A stretch of 64,000 bases of DNA, taken from the NCBI GenBank assembly GCA_951813625.1, contig CATOTS010000004.1, positions 62,001 through 126,000 on the forward strand, written 5' to 3'. Shown in pieces: positions 54,606 through 62,779 of the stretch. This DNA comes from an uncultured Caldilineaceae bacterium. Its GTDB lineage: Bacteria > Chloroflexota > Anaerolineae > Caldilineales > Caldilineaceae. The position numbers and the translations under genes are program-made. Positions within the stretch are counted from its first letter, which is position 1. The number at the start of each line of letters is the position of its first letter. The notes below the pieces were generated by a model. The model saw only the letters and a program-made list of their open reading frames with translations. It was not told the DNA's origin and searched no databases.

Positions 54606-54889
54606 CGGCCCTGCCCGCGCTTTTTCTGCCGGTTGGCCTGGAATGTCTGAATCTGTTCCTTGGGCGTATACGATTGCTGCCTGGCTGATTCGGCGCCGGC
54701 TGCGCTCTGCTCCTGCGGCGTTAGCCCGCCCAGAGTCCCCAGCACGGATACTTGCGAGACGGCCCGTCGTGTGGCGGTGCTGGCGCAGCCAGGACAGACC
54801 GGCTGCTGACCCTCGGCTGCGGCCGCGGTTGGCCACAGTCGATCGAAGCGGTGGTCACATTGCTGGCAGATATATTCGTAGATCGGCAT
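54602..54889 (-). CDS. FmdB-family zinc-ribbon protein
   Basis: A 95-residue protein: MPIYEYICQQCDHRFDRLW with Cys8 and Cys11, then CPGC, the four-cysteine FmdB/CxxC zinc ribbon. The C-terminus is polar (TPKEQIQTFQANRQKKRGQG). FmdB proteins are putative regulators of unknown detail. It is the first gene of the his-rfbC-selA-ipk series and overlaps hisZ by 4 bases. Confidence 0.88.
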   Translation of the reverse strand: MPIYEYICQQCDHRFDRLWPTAAAAEGQQPVCPGCASTATRRAVSQVSVLGTLGGLTPQEQSAAGAESARQQSYTPKEQIQTFQANRQKKRGQGR

Positions 54890-54923
54890 GGTGGATTGTG
54901 TTGGGCTTCGCTGGCTTACGGCT

Positions 54924-54953
54924 GATATAGAGCACCTGAATTGCGGTTGTCAA
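54924..54953 (-). promoter_or_regulatory. Promoter of the fmdB-hisZ-hisG operon
   Basis: On the minus strand a perfect TTGACA (54953-54948) is 18 bp from TATATC (54929-54924). The start site would be about 25-30 bases before the fmdB ATG. Confidence 0.6.
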
Positions 54954-55243
54954 CAGTATGCCAAAGGTGGGCCAATGCGCAAAGGAGACGCGCTCCCTGG
55001 GACTCCCGGATGCACTCAGTTAGGGTGCAAACCACTGTTGGGGTGGGAATCGTCTGGCGGGGAAATCATGGCAGTGGTGGCTGAATTTGTTTGCCGGTTT
55101 TGGGAGAGGCGCTGGGCAGGCGCAGGTCAGGCACGGGGCCTGCCCCTACCGCGGCCGCGGCGTTCGTTGATTTGGGGCGGCGTGATGGGCTGCAGTCAGA
55201 ATAGGGTTGCTTTGACCCCACACTCGGCGCGGGGCGTATATCA

Positions 55244-55302
55244 GGGGGGCGTTGCGGGGGGAGTCCCCCCGCACAAGGGAGGGCCGCAGGCCCGACCGTC
55301 CA
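55244..55302. repeat. Solo MITE-core hairpin, copy D1
   Basis: The 59 bases from ggggggcgttgcgg to cccgaccgtcca match the centre of MITE copies B and C almost exactly, including the 9-bp stem TGCGGGGGG/CCCCCCGCA and a gggccgcaggccc stem. None of the outer MITE arms is present. Confidence 0.85.
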
Positions 55303-55303
55303 G

Positions 55304-55324
55304 AACTCGAAACTCGAAACTCGA
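55304..55324. repeat. Three tandem 7-bp units aactcga
   Basis: Three exact copies of aactcga directly follow the D1 hairpin core, with a partial fourth (actg). Confidence 0.7.
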
Positions 55325-55403
55325 ACTGCGACGTCAAGGGCAAGGGCTTAATCCACGAATCTGCGCGAATCTCCATGAAGGACGTCAACTGCGGGTTGTG
55401 TCA

Positions 55404-55462
55404 GGGGGGCGTTGCGGGGGGAGTCCCCCCGCACAAGGGAGGGCCGTAGGCCCGACCGTCCA
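55404..55462. repeat. Solo MITE-core hairpin, copy D2
   Basis: A second 59-base core, identical to D1 except one base (gggccgtaggccc instead of gggccgcaggccc), 160 bases downstream and in the same orientation. Both are preceded by tcag. Confidence 0.85.
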
Positions 55463-55594
55463 AGAGGACACAGGAAGGCTTATTTCCCCGCTGTGCAATT
55501 GAACGGACCGTCGACTGGCAATGACTTGGTTGCAACCCGAGGCATGGGAACCCGTACCCCATTTTTTGGACTGCAGCCCTCGGTTCGACTGTAG

Positions 55595-55623
55595 TTGACA
55601 TCCTCCGTTTTTGGCATTACACT
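55595..55623 (+). promoter_or_regulatory. Promoter of the B12 operon
   Basis: TTGACA (55595-55600) and TACACT (55618-55623) are separated by 17 bp. The predicted start near 55630 is just before the riboswitch. Confidence 0.7.
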
Positions 55624-55639
55624 GGGCCGACAACTGAAT

Positions 55640-55815
55640 ATCTGACGCCAGAGGCGCCCATGGTCCGGATGCCATGGGCCGAAAAGGCGAAGCCGGTGAG
55701 AGTCCGGCGCTGTCCCGCAACTGTAAGGGAAGACGACCCTGGACCTCGATGTTTTCGAGAGGTCTGTGCGAGAACCGAATCGCCAGGGGAGCTCCCAAGC
55801 CAGGTCGACCACCTC
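55640..55815 (+). promoter_or_regulatory. Cobalamin (AdoCbl/B12) riboswitch
   Basis: The core aagccggtgagagtccggc followed by gctgtcccgcaactgtaa (55690-55726) is the conserved P3-P4 part of cobalamin riboswitches, and agccaggtcgaccacct (55798-55814) is the B12 box. A hairpin GCCCATGG/CCATGGGC (55656-55679) precedes the core. The end points are approximate. It lies between the promoter and a terminator ahead of B12 uptake genes, so B12 should turn the operon off. Confidence 0.92.
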
Positions 55816-55891
55816 TGTCGCGCTCTTGAAACATCTCGAGGATTGGGTGGCGGAGTGGAGCCTGCAGGCTGGGGCAAGACATTACCGAAAT

Positions 55892-55930
55892 CGTCCGATC
55901 TCGCAAGGGATCGGACGTTTCAGTTTCTGA
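55892..55930 (+). terminator. Riboswitch-controlled intrinsic terminator
   Basis: CGTCCGATC and GATCGGACG pair perfectly (9 bp) around tcgcaagg and are followed by tttcagttt. Its place between the B12 box and the first gene fits the expression platform of the riboswitch. Confidence 0.75.
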
Positions 55931-55995
55931 GGCTGTTTCATGCGGCGCGGCGAGGGCAAACGTTATGGACTGTACCCACAAATGAGGAGATTGTG

Positions 55996-57237
55996 ATGCC
56001 AACCTTGCCAAGCCGGTTTCTTGTAATCATTGTGCTGTTGCTCAGCGGATGCGTTGCCGCGCCAATCGGGGACCAGTCAGCGGTGGATGGGGCAACCGTG
56101 TCCGGATCCACTGCTGCTTCATCCGTGGCGGCGAATCTGGAGGGCGGCTGCGTCGAAACGTATGACCCGTCGATCGATTACTTTCCCCAGAAGCTTAAGG
56201 TTTCATTCGCGACCGGATTCGGGGTCGAATATCACAACAATTACAAGATAGTGACGGTGACCAATCCGTGGCAGGGCGCCCAGGAAAGTTTTCGCTACGT
56301 GCTTGTGCAGTGCGGCACACCGGCGCCGCAAGACGTGGACGGGGCCGTGATCGAGGTGCCGGTTGCGGACATCATCGCCATGTCCACGACCTATCTGCCA
56401 GTCCTTGACAGCTTGGGGCTGATAGACCGGTTGGTCGGGATCGACAGCTACATGTGGACGACAAACGAGGCGGTGCGGGCCCGCATCGAGGCTGGCGAGG
56501 TGGCGGAGATTGGCGGCGGCGCAGGCGTCAATGTCGAGTTGACCCTTGATCTGGACCCCGCCCTTGTGATGACCTACGGAACCGGTCTCTCTGACTATGA
56601 CACGCATCCCGTGCTTTTGGAGGCGGGCATACCGGTTGCGCTCAACGGCGACTTTGTCGAGCAGGACCCGCTTGGCCGTGCGGAATGGATGAAGTTCATC
56701 GCCCTTTTCTTCAACCGCGAGGCGGATGCCGCTCAAGAGTTTGATGCCGTTGCCGCCGAATACCAGCGCGTCGCTGAGCTGACGGCATCGCTGTCGGAGC
56801 GCCCAACGGTCCTGTTGGGCAGTGTCTACAACGGGACCTGGTATGTGGCGGGGGGCAACAGCTATATGGCCAAGCTGCTGGCGGACGCCGGCGCGGCCTA
56901 TTTGTGGGCAGGTGAAGGGGACGTGGGGGCGTTGCCGCTTGATTTTGAGTCGGTCTATGCGGTTGCGGCCGATGCCGATTTCTGGTTTAACCCGGACAGC
57001 TCGTTCTGGTTCAGCATCGAGGATGTGATTGCCAGCGATCCTCGCTATGCGGATTTCGAATCCCTGGAGAGAGGGCAGTTGTTCAACAACAACGCCAACG
57101 TTAACGAAAACGGCGGCAACGCCTATTACGAAGAGGGCGCAACCCACCCTGAGAGGGTTCTGAAGGACCTGGTGAGGATTATGCACCCGCATCTGCTGCC
57201 GGATCACGAGTTGGTATTCTTTCGTCAGATTCAGTGA
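55996..57237 (+). CDS. Cobalamin-type ABC transporter substrate-binding lipoprotein (BtuF-like)
   Basis: A 413-residue lipoprotein; the lipobox LLSGC has Cys19. The body is a TroA/BtuF-type two-lobe binding protein: TYLPVLDSLGLIDRLVGIDSYM and DPALVMTYGTGLSDYD. It should bind cobalamin or cobinamide outside the membrane. ATG 55996 with GAGGAGA upstream is the start; the frame is open back into the riboswitch but that part is untranslated leader. It is the first gene after the riboswitch. Confidence 0.9.
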   Translation: MPTLPSRFLVIIVLLLSGCVAAPIGDQSAVDGATVSGSTAASSVAANLEGGCVETYDPSIDYFPQKLKVSFATGFGVEYHNNYKIVTVTNPWQGAQESFRYVLVQCGTPAPQDVDGAVIEVPVADIIAMSTTYLPVLDSLGLIDRLVGIDSYMWTTNEAVRARIEAGEVAEIGGGAGVNVELTLDLDPALVMTYGTGLSDYDTHPVLLEAGIPVALNGDFVEQDPLGRAEWMKFIALFFNREADAAQEFDAVAAEYQRVAELTASLSERPTVLLGSVYNGTWYVAGGNSYMAKLLADAGAAYLWAGEGDVGALPLDFESVYAVAADADFWFNPDSSFWFSIEDVIASDPRYADFESLERGQLFNNNANVNENGGNAYYEEGATHPERVLKDLVRIMHPHLLPDHELVFFRQIQ

Positions 57238-57304
57238 TGGCGTTTACGTCGGTACCAGGAAATGACTTGATGCGGCGGCGTATTGCGAAGGCCACATTTG
57301 CATT

Positions 57305-58063
57305 GTGAAGGGTTTGCTGACCGGCGCATTGGTTGCAGTGCAGTTCCTGACAGTTGCGCCGCCGCTTGTACGACGCGACGTTACGCCGCGCGAGTTGGGG
57401 AAGGCGGTAGCGTACTTCCCGCTCGTCGGCCTGCTGATTGGGCTGCTGATTTTCGGCCTGCAGCGGCTGCTGGAGGCCGTCTTCCCCGCGTCGGTAGGGG
57501 CGGCGATTCTGCTCGGTGTCTGGATACTCTGCAGCGGGGCGCTACACTTTGACGGTTTCGTCGATGCAGTCGACGGTCTGCTGGGGGGACGAACGGCAGA
57601 TGAACGTCTGCGGATTCTGCGGGACGAGCGGGTTGGGGCTTTTGCAGTTGCGGCAGGAGGGACGCTGCTGCTGTTGAAATTCGGGGCGCTGGGCGTCATC
57701 GGGGCCAGGCCGGCCGCTCTGATCGCGGCGCCGCTCCTGGGGCGCTGGGTGATGAGCGCGGCGATAGCTCTCTACCCGTATGGTCGCGCCGAGGGGCTGG
57801 GGAGGGCGATGAAGGAGAACAGCGGGTGGCAGCAGTTTGCGGTCGCCTCGCTGTTCACGGCGGCAGTGTTGGCGGCTCTGGCTCCGCTGGCGGGCATTAC
57901 AGCTACGGCGGCAGCTGTAGTGGTGGTCGGCCTCGGCGCGTGGCTGTTGACCCTTTTCACGCTGAGGCGGATCCCGGGTTTGACGGGTGACATCTACGGC
58001 GCTCTTTGTGAAGTGGCCGAGACCCTCTGCCTGGTGACGCTGGCCGCGCACTGGCCGCTCTAG
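57305..58063 (+). CDS. cobS: Adenosylcobinamide-GDP ribazoletransferase (cobalamin synthase)
   Basis: A 252-residue integral membrane enzyme joining adenosylcobinamide-GDP to alpha-ribazole. AYFPLVGLLIGLL and the acidic signature HFDGFVDAVDGLLGGRTADERL are diagnostic, followed by LGRWVMSAAIALYPYGRAEGLG. The start is GTG 57305 with GAAGG 13 bases upstream, so the start is a little uncertain. Confidence 0.93.
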   Translation: MKGLLTGALVAVQFLTVAPPLVRRDVTPRELGKAVAYFPLVGLLIGLLIFGLQRLLEAVFPASVGAAILLGVWILCSGALHFDGFVDAVDGLLGGRTADERLRILRDERVGAFAVAAGGTLLLLKFGALGVIGARPAALIAAPLLGRWVMSAAIALYPYGRAEGLGRAMKENSGWQQFAVASLFTAAVLAALAPLAGITATAAAVVVVGLGAWLLTLFTLRRIPGLTGDIYGALCEVAETLCLVTLAAHWPL

Positions 58064-58088
58064 GGCATAGTCGGGAGGACGGAAGCTT

Positions 58089-58706
58089 TTGGGGAACCTG
58101 ACACTGATTCTGGGCGGCGCCCGCAGCGGAAAGAGCGCGGCGGCGGTGCGAATGGCGCAGCAGTGCGGGGGAGGCAACGTCCTCTACGTAGCCACGGCGG
58201 ATCCCGGGGATGAGGAGATGCAGCTTCGTATTGACAATCACAGGGCTGAACGGCCGGCTGAATGGCAGACGGTCGAGGCCAGGCATGAAGTCGGCGATGC
58301 GATCCGGCGGCAGACGGGAAGCTATTCGAGCGTTGTCGTCGACTGCGTTACGCTGCTGGTGTCGAATTTGCTGGTCGATCAGCCTGACCCGTACGCCGAC
58401 GAGGTGAAGGAGCGGGTCGAGCGGGAGATTGGGGAGCTCGTGGAGGCGGCCAGGACAATGCCGTGTCACAGCGATACGGTCGTTGTTTCCAACGAAGTCG
58501 GAACGGGTCTGGCCCCTGTCACGCCTTTGGGACGGGCGTTTCGAGATCTGCTGGGACAAGCCAACCAGAGTTTAGCCGCTGCCGCTGACAGCGTGGTTCT
58601 GATGGTGGCGGGCATTCCCGTCTTGCTGAAAGGCGGGGAGGCGGCAGGGAGTGCATTTGCCGGTGCGGCGGCGGGCGCAACCGGAGTGGCGGAGAGCGAT
58701 GAGTAG
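58089..58706 (+). CDS. cobU: Adenosylcobinamide kinase/guanylyltransferase
   Basis: A 205-residue bifunctional enzyme that phosphorylates adenosylcobinamide and adds GMP. P-loop GGARSGKS near residues 9-16, VATADPGDEEM, HRAERP and SNEVGTGLAPVTPLGRAF are family motifs. The start codon is TTG 58089 with GGAGG 10 bases upstream; no ATG fits. The C-terminal 20 residues are Ala/Gly-rich. Its end overlaps btuC by 8 bases. Confidence 0.93.
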   Translation: MGNLTLILGGARSGKSAAAVRMAQQCGGGNVLYVATADPGDEEMQLRIDNHRAERPAEWQTVEARHEVGDAIRRQTGSYSSVVVDCVTLLVSNLLVDQPDPYADEVKERVEREIGELVEAARTMPCHSDTVVVSNEVGTGLAPVTPLGRAFRDLLGQANQSLAAAADSVVLMVAGIPVLLKGGEAAGSAFAGAAAGATGVAESDE

Positions 58707-59823
58707 AGGGAACGTCCCCATTGCAAAACCGAACACGGGCGTTCAGGCAGAACTGGCGCGGGGCGTCGCCCTGGGACCGGGTCTGATGCTGGCCGGGTTG
58801 GCGCTGGTTGCGTTTGCGGCTTTTCTGTTGAGCCTGGCGGTCGGCTCCGTGCGCATTCCGCTGGATGAGATCGTTGGGGTATTGCTGGGCGGTGAGGCTT
58901 CCAAGACGGCATGGACGACGATTGTGTTGAAGTTTCGCCTGCCCAAGGCGCTGACGGCGATGCTGGCGGGGGCTGCCCTGTCGGTGAGCGGGCTACAGAT
59001 GCAGACGCTCTTTCGCAATCCGCTGGCGGGGCCCTTCGTGCTGGGGATCAGTTCCGGGGCCAGCCTTGGCGTGGCTCTTACGGTGCTGCTGGCCGGTGTG
59101 GCGGTCGGCCTGGGGGGCAGCACTACGCTTCTGGCGGGTATCAGCCTGGCTGGGGACACCAGCCTGGCACTGTCGGCGATTTTCGGTTCCGGCCTGGTGC
59201 TGCTGCTGGTGATGGCGGTTGCGCGCCGGGTGCAGAGTGGGATGACGCTGCTCATACTGGGGCTGATGTTCGGATACACGACGAGCGCGTTGGTGAGCGT
59301 GCTGATCTATTTCAGTGTTGTTGAGCGCATCCAGGCCTACATTTCGTGGACTTTCGGTTCGTTTGGCGGGGTAACATGGCGCCAGCTACAGGTCATGGCG
59401 CCGGCGATTCTGCTCGGGCTGGCGGGTGGTCATCTGTTGATGAAACCGCTCAATGCGCTGCTGCTGGGCGAGACCTACGCGCTCTCCCTCGGCCTGAACG
59501 TGCGCCGCGTGCGGCTGGGGATCATTGGTTCGTCGGCCGTGCTGGCAGGCGTGGTGACGGCTTTCTGCGGGCCGATCGGGTTTTTGGGGATTGCGGTACC
59601 GCACCTATGCCGCAGCCTGCTGCACAGTTCGGACCACCGGCTGCTTATGCCAGCGGTCTCATTCATGGGGGCGACACTGGCGTTGGGGGCTGACATAGTC
59701 GCCGGGCTGCCGGGCAGTCAATTGACGCTGCCCCTGAACGCGGTGACCGCCTTGCTCGGCGCGCCGGTCGTAATCTGGGTGATCTTGCGCCAGCGCAATC
59801 TACGCCAGGCTTTTGCCGGCTGA
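58699..59823 (+). CDS. btuC: FecCD/BtuC-family ABC transporter permease
   Basis: A 374-residue permease with about ten membrane helices. The FecCD signatures FRLPKALTAMLAGAALSVSG, QTLFRNPLAGPFVLGISSGA and GPIGFLGIAVPHLCRSLL are present. With the ATPase and lipoprotein it forms a BtuFCD-type importer. ATG 58699 follows GGAGAG and overlaps cobU. Confidence 0.92.
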   Translation: MSRGNVPIAKPNTGVQAELARGVALGPGLMLAGLALVAFAAFLLSLAVGSVRIPLDEIVGVLLGGEASKTAWTTIVLKFRLPKALTAMLAGAALSVSGLQMQTLFRNPLAGPFVLGISSGASLGVALTVLLAGVAVGLGGSTTLLAGISLAGDTSLALSAIFGSGLVLLLVMAVARRVQSGMTLLILGLMFGYTTSALVSVLIYFSVVERIQAYISWTFGSFGGVTWRQLQVMAPAILLGLAGGHLLMKPLNALLLGETYALSLGLNVRRVRLGIIGSSAVLAGVVTAFCGPIGFLGIAVPHLCRSLLHSSDHRLLMPAVSFMGATLALGADIVAGLPGSQLTLPLNAVTALLGAPVVIWVILRQRNLRQAFAG

Positions 59824-59836
59824 CGGAGGAGGCCCG

Positions 59837-61036
59837 ATGAGCGATCATATTGTTTTGCGGACGGAATCTCTCTCGATAGGCTATCGCCGCGCGCGCAGGG
59901 ATGCGGCGGTGATTGCCAGCGGGCTGAAATTCGCGTTGCGGCCTGGTGAACTCGTCTGTCTGCTGGGGCCGAACGGCGCGGGAAAGTCAACGCTTATGCG
60001 GACGCTGGCGCGGTTGCAGCCGGCGCTGTCCGGCCGGATTTGGCTGGATGAACGGCCGCTGGAGGAGCTGCGCCCGGGGCAGTTGGCGCGGCGGCTGAGC
60101 GTCGTGTTGACGGACCGGGTCGATGTCGGAGCGATGTCCGGTTTTGGGCTTGCCAGCCTGGGGCGGCATCCGTACACTGGCTGGACCGGGACGTTGAACG
60201 AGAGTGACGAGCGGATCGTACAGTGGGCTTTGCACGCGGTTCGCGCTGATGGGCTGGCCGACAGGTTGATTGTCGAGATGAGCGATGGCGAACGCCAGAA
60301 GATCCTGATCGCGCGTGCGCTGGCGCAGGAGCCGAGTGTCATGTTGCTTGACGAGCCGACGGCATTTCTTGATCTGCCGCGGCGTGTGGAGGTGATGGAC
60401 CTGCTGCGGCGGCTGGCGCGGGAGAACGGACAGGCCGTATTGCTCTCCACGCACGACCTGGACCTGGCGCTGCGGAACGCGGACCGGCTGTGGCTGTTGT
60501 CGGCCGACGGGGCGCTTTACGACGGCGCGCCGGAGGATCTGGTGCTCAGCGGCGCATTTGAGCGGGTCTTTTCGGCTGAAGGCGTGAGCTTCGACCGAGA
60601 TCGCGGCTCATTTCACACGCGTGAGGAGAGCTGCGGGCTGGTATTGCTGAGGGGTGAAGGCGCGGCCGCTTTCTGGGCGGGACGGGCACTTGAACGAATC
60701 GGCTATGCGGTGGAGGAAGTCGCACAAGACGGACGAACGAATGGCCCGCCTTTGAACGGGGCGGCGGCTGCCGATTCGAGATTCGCAGTAAGGGGCAGGC
60801 AAGGGGCGGTCCGCCCTGAGCGCCGGCGACCGGAAAGTAACGCAGATAGCAGCGTGGAAGGAGTGTCTGCTCGCGGAGGGGCGATCGGTACCGTTTCCGT
60901 GTGCGTGTTGGACGACAGGCCGAGTTACATGTTGAAGGTCGCCGGGGGCGAGAGGAAGTTCGCCACGCTGGATGGGCTGACGGCGCACTTGCGGCGAACC
61001 GGCAAGGGAGGAGAGGCGCATGCCAAGGTTGACTAA
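59837..61036 (+). CDS. btuD: BtuD-family ABC transporter ATP-binding protein with C-terminal extension
   Basis: A 399-residue ATPase. Walker [10 protein letters not shown], a signature region with [16 protein letters not shown], Walker [13 protein letters not shown] and H-loop STHDLD lie in the first 250 residues. The remaining 150 are extra: [20 protein letters not shown], a charged Arg/Glu-rich linker, then [19 protein letters not shown]. The extension has no assigned function. ATG 59837 follows GGAGGAGG; the end overlaps the next gene by 17 bases. Confidence 0.9.
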   Translation: MSDHIVLRTESLSIGYRRARRDAAVIASGLKFALRPGELVCLLGPNGAGKSTLMRTLARLQPALSGRIWLDERPLEELRPGQLARRLSVVLTDRVDVGAMSGFGLASLGRHPYTGWTGTLNESDERIVQWALHAVRADGLADRLIVEMSDGERQKILIARALAQEPSVMLLDEPTAFLDLPRRVEVMDLLRRLARENGQAVLLSTHDLDLALRNADRLWLLSADGALYDGAPEDLVLSGAFERVFSAEGVSFDRDRGSFHTREESCGLVLLRGEGAAAFWAGRALERIGYAVEEVAQDGRTNGPPLNGAAAADSRFAVRGRQGAVRPERRRPESNADSSVEGVSARGGAIGTVSVCVLDDRPSYMLKVAGGERKFATLDGLTAHLRRTGKGGEAHAKVD

Positions 61037-61583
61037 GATCTACACGCGCGGCGGTGACGACGGCACAACTGCGCTGGGCGGCGGGCAGCGTGTGGGCAAA
61101 GACGCATTGCGGGTACAGGTGTACGGAACGGTTGACGAGCTGAATTCGCAGATTGGGGTGGCGCTGGCAGTCGGACTAAGTGACCGGCTTCAGGGTACGC
61201 TGAGCGAGATTCAGAATGAGCTATTTCATCTCGGCTCGGACCTTTGCTTTGTGGAGGAAGACAAGGCGCGCTACATGCCTCCGCAGATTGAAAAGCGGCA
61301 CGTGGACCGGTTGGAGGCGCTGATCGACGAACTGACACCGGTTGTAGGCGTCCTGGAGAATTTCATTCTGCCCGGCGGGTCGCTGGGCGCGTCGCACCTG
61401 CACGTTGCGCGCACCGTCTGCCGGCGGGCGGAGCGTGAGGCCACCTCGCTCGCGAATGCCGAGTCGATCAACCGGATGGCAATTCGCTACCTGAATCGAT
61501 TGTCGGACGCGCTCTTTGTGATGGCTCGGTACGAGAACCATCAGCAGGGCGTGGCGGAGCCACTGTGGGATCCGGCGGCATAG
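61020..61583 (+). CDS. PduO-type ATP:cob(I)alamin adenosyltransferase
   Basis: A 187-residue enzyme forming adenosylcobalamin or adenosylcobinamide. The N-terminal [21 protein letters not shown]-binding loop, [13 protein letters not shown] and the C-terminal [18 protein letters not shown] are typical. It supplies adenosylated cobinamide to CobU and CobS. GGAGGAGAGG precedes the ATG. Confidence 0.94.
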   Translation: MPRLTKIYTRGGDDGTTALGGGQRVGKDALRVQVYGTVDELNSQIGVALAVGLSDRLQGTLSEIQNELFHLGSDLCFVEEDKARYMPPQIEKRHVDRLEALIDELTPVVGVLENFILPGGSLGASHLHVARTVCRRAEREATSLANAESINRMAIRYLNRLSDALFVMARYENHQQGVAEPLWDPAA

Positions 61584-61606
61584 GCGGGAAAGGGCAGGGG
61601 AGGCAA

Positions 61607-61993
61607 ATGGACCAGGAGGCGGAGGTGCGGCGAGCCTTGGATTTGCCAGAGATGGCGCCCTATGCTCAGCATGTTTTCATCTGTTCGGGGCCGTTCTGTG
61701 ACCCAGAGGGCGAGGGGAAGCGGCTCTATGCCCTTCTGGCGCAGAAGTTGGGCGAACTCGGGCTTTATGACAATCCTCTGCGGGTCAAGCGGGGGATCAC
61801 GCCGTGTCTGGGGGTCTGCCACAGCGGCCCGGTCCTGGTGGTCTATCCCGATGGCATCTGGTATTGCCAAGTCGACGAGACGCTGTTGGACAGGATCGTC
61901 GAAGAGCATCTGCGGGGCGGCAGGCCGGTTGAAGAGGCGGTCTACCACCGGTTGGACTTGGATGCGACCAACTATTCCAATGAGGTCAGGTAG
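61607..61993 (+). CDS. Thioredoxin-like [2Fe-2S] ferredoxin
   Basis: A 128-residue protein with cluster ligands Cys26 and Cys31 (CSGPFC) and Cys67 and Cys71 (CLGVC), followed by [14 protein letters not shown], the pattern of thioredoxin-fold ferredoxins. It could supply electrons for reducing cob(II)alamin to the Co(I) state required by the adenosyltransferase; this is an inference from operon position. GGGGAGG precedes the ATG. Its 3' end overlaps the convergent cytochrome gene by 22 bases. Confidence 0.88.
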   Translation: MDQEAEVRRALDLPEMAPYAQHVFICSGPFCDPEGEGKRLYALLAQKLGELGLYDNPLRVKRGITPCLGVCHSGPVLVVYPDGIWYCQVDETLLDRIVEEHLRGGRPVEEAVYHRLDLDATNYSNEVR

Positions 61994-62484
61994 GCGTATA
62001 CGGCGCTGAGCCCGTCCGGGCTGATTTTGGTCGATCCGAAGAGGTGGTCCGGGCCCAAGTCACCGCCTGTGCGAATCAGATCCTCAAAGTCGTCTTCGCT
62101 CAACGAAAGGCCCACGAGCGAAGAGGCTTGATCGGTGCCTGCGGCACCTTCACCGTGACACTCTGCGCAGCGATTGCCGAAGACTAGCTCTCCGGTTGCC
62201 ACGTCCGGCTCCATCTCTTCTTCATCCTCCTCCTGGTCGGCCCTGCTGGCTTCCTCCATGTCGGTTACCGGGGTGGGCTGGTCGAAGCGGGCGGCCGGCA
62301 TCGTCGGCACGATGTTGCGGTCGCTGGCCGCCGGCACGGAATCGCTTGCGGCATCGTCGCCGGATGCGCTGGCGTCATCGCCATTTCGACATGCTGCAGG
62401 TAACAGGAGGAGCAGCAGGACGGCAAGGGCTGCCGCTAAGCGGGCTGCTGTTCGTCGATTGAGATTTCTCCTCGCTCTTGTCAT
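61972..62484 (-). CDS. c-type cytochrome, probable lipoprotein
   Basis: A 170-residue exported protein. A signal segment ends LPAAC with a possible lipidated Cys32, then an acidic linker ([12 protein letters not shown]) leads to one heme-binding motif CAECH (Cys106, Cys109, His110). The rest is [19 protein letters not shown] and a short C-terminal helix. No Met is found where the distal axial ligand usually lies ([12 protein letters not shown]). ATG 62484 is chosen with GGGAGAG upstream; the frame extends to 62547. The gene stands alone and overlaps the ferredoxin gene tail to tail. Confidence 0.85.
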   Translation of the reverse strand: MTRARRNLNRRTAARLAAALAVLLLLLLPAACRNGDDASASGDDAASDSVPAASDRNIVPTMPAARFDQPTPVTDMEEASRADQEEDEEEMEPDVATGELVFGNRCAECHGEGAAGTDQASSLVGLSLSEDDFEDLIRTGGDLGPDHLFGSTKISPDGLSAVYAYLTSLE

Positions 62485-62779
62485 CGCGGCTCTCCCCGTT
62501 GTTCTTTCTGGCGGCGGACTCCGCCTCCGTCTTCGCGATCGCTTCACAGTTGAATGTCAGGCTAGCAGTCAAGCTTTGTCCCGCCAAAGCCGTGGCAATT
62601 CGCGGGCCGGAGCCGGCGGCGGGCGTTTACGCCTGTAGGTGTCCCGGTAAGAAGCAAGCAAGCATGGCGTGTGTTAGTTCCTGTAGCGGCGCGCTGCGTT
62701 GCGGGGGCATCGCCGGTCTCCGGGTCGGTTTAATCTACAGGTACTCTGACTGACGGGAGGTGTTCATTGGGCAGTAGTG
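62485..62779. other. Intergenic region between cytochrome and permease genes
   Basis: No gene is visible in these 295 bases. TTGACT occurs on the minus strand near 62567 and could be a -35 for the cytochrome gene, but no -10 box follows at a suitable distance. Confidence 0.4.

Larger units (their letters stand above)
54890..55594. other. Divergent intergenic region with two hairpin cores
   Basis: No gene is credible between the fmdB start (-) and the B12 operon promoter (+). The region contains the fmdB promoter, two solo copies of the MITE core and a 7-bp tandem repeat, each listed separately. Confidence 0.6.

Noticed and set aside
55660..55995. N-terminal extension of the BtuF-like frame back to 55660
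   Set aside because: It covers the riboswitch and its terminator; the signal peptide and ribosome-binding site place the start at 55996.
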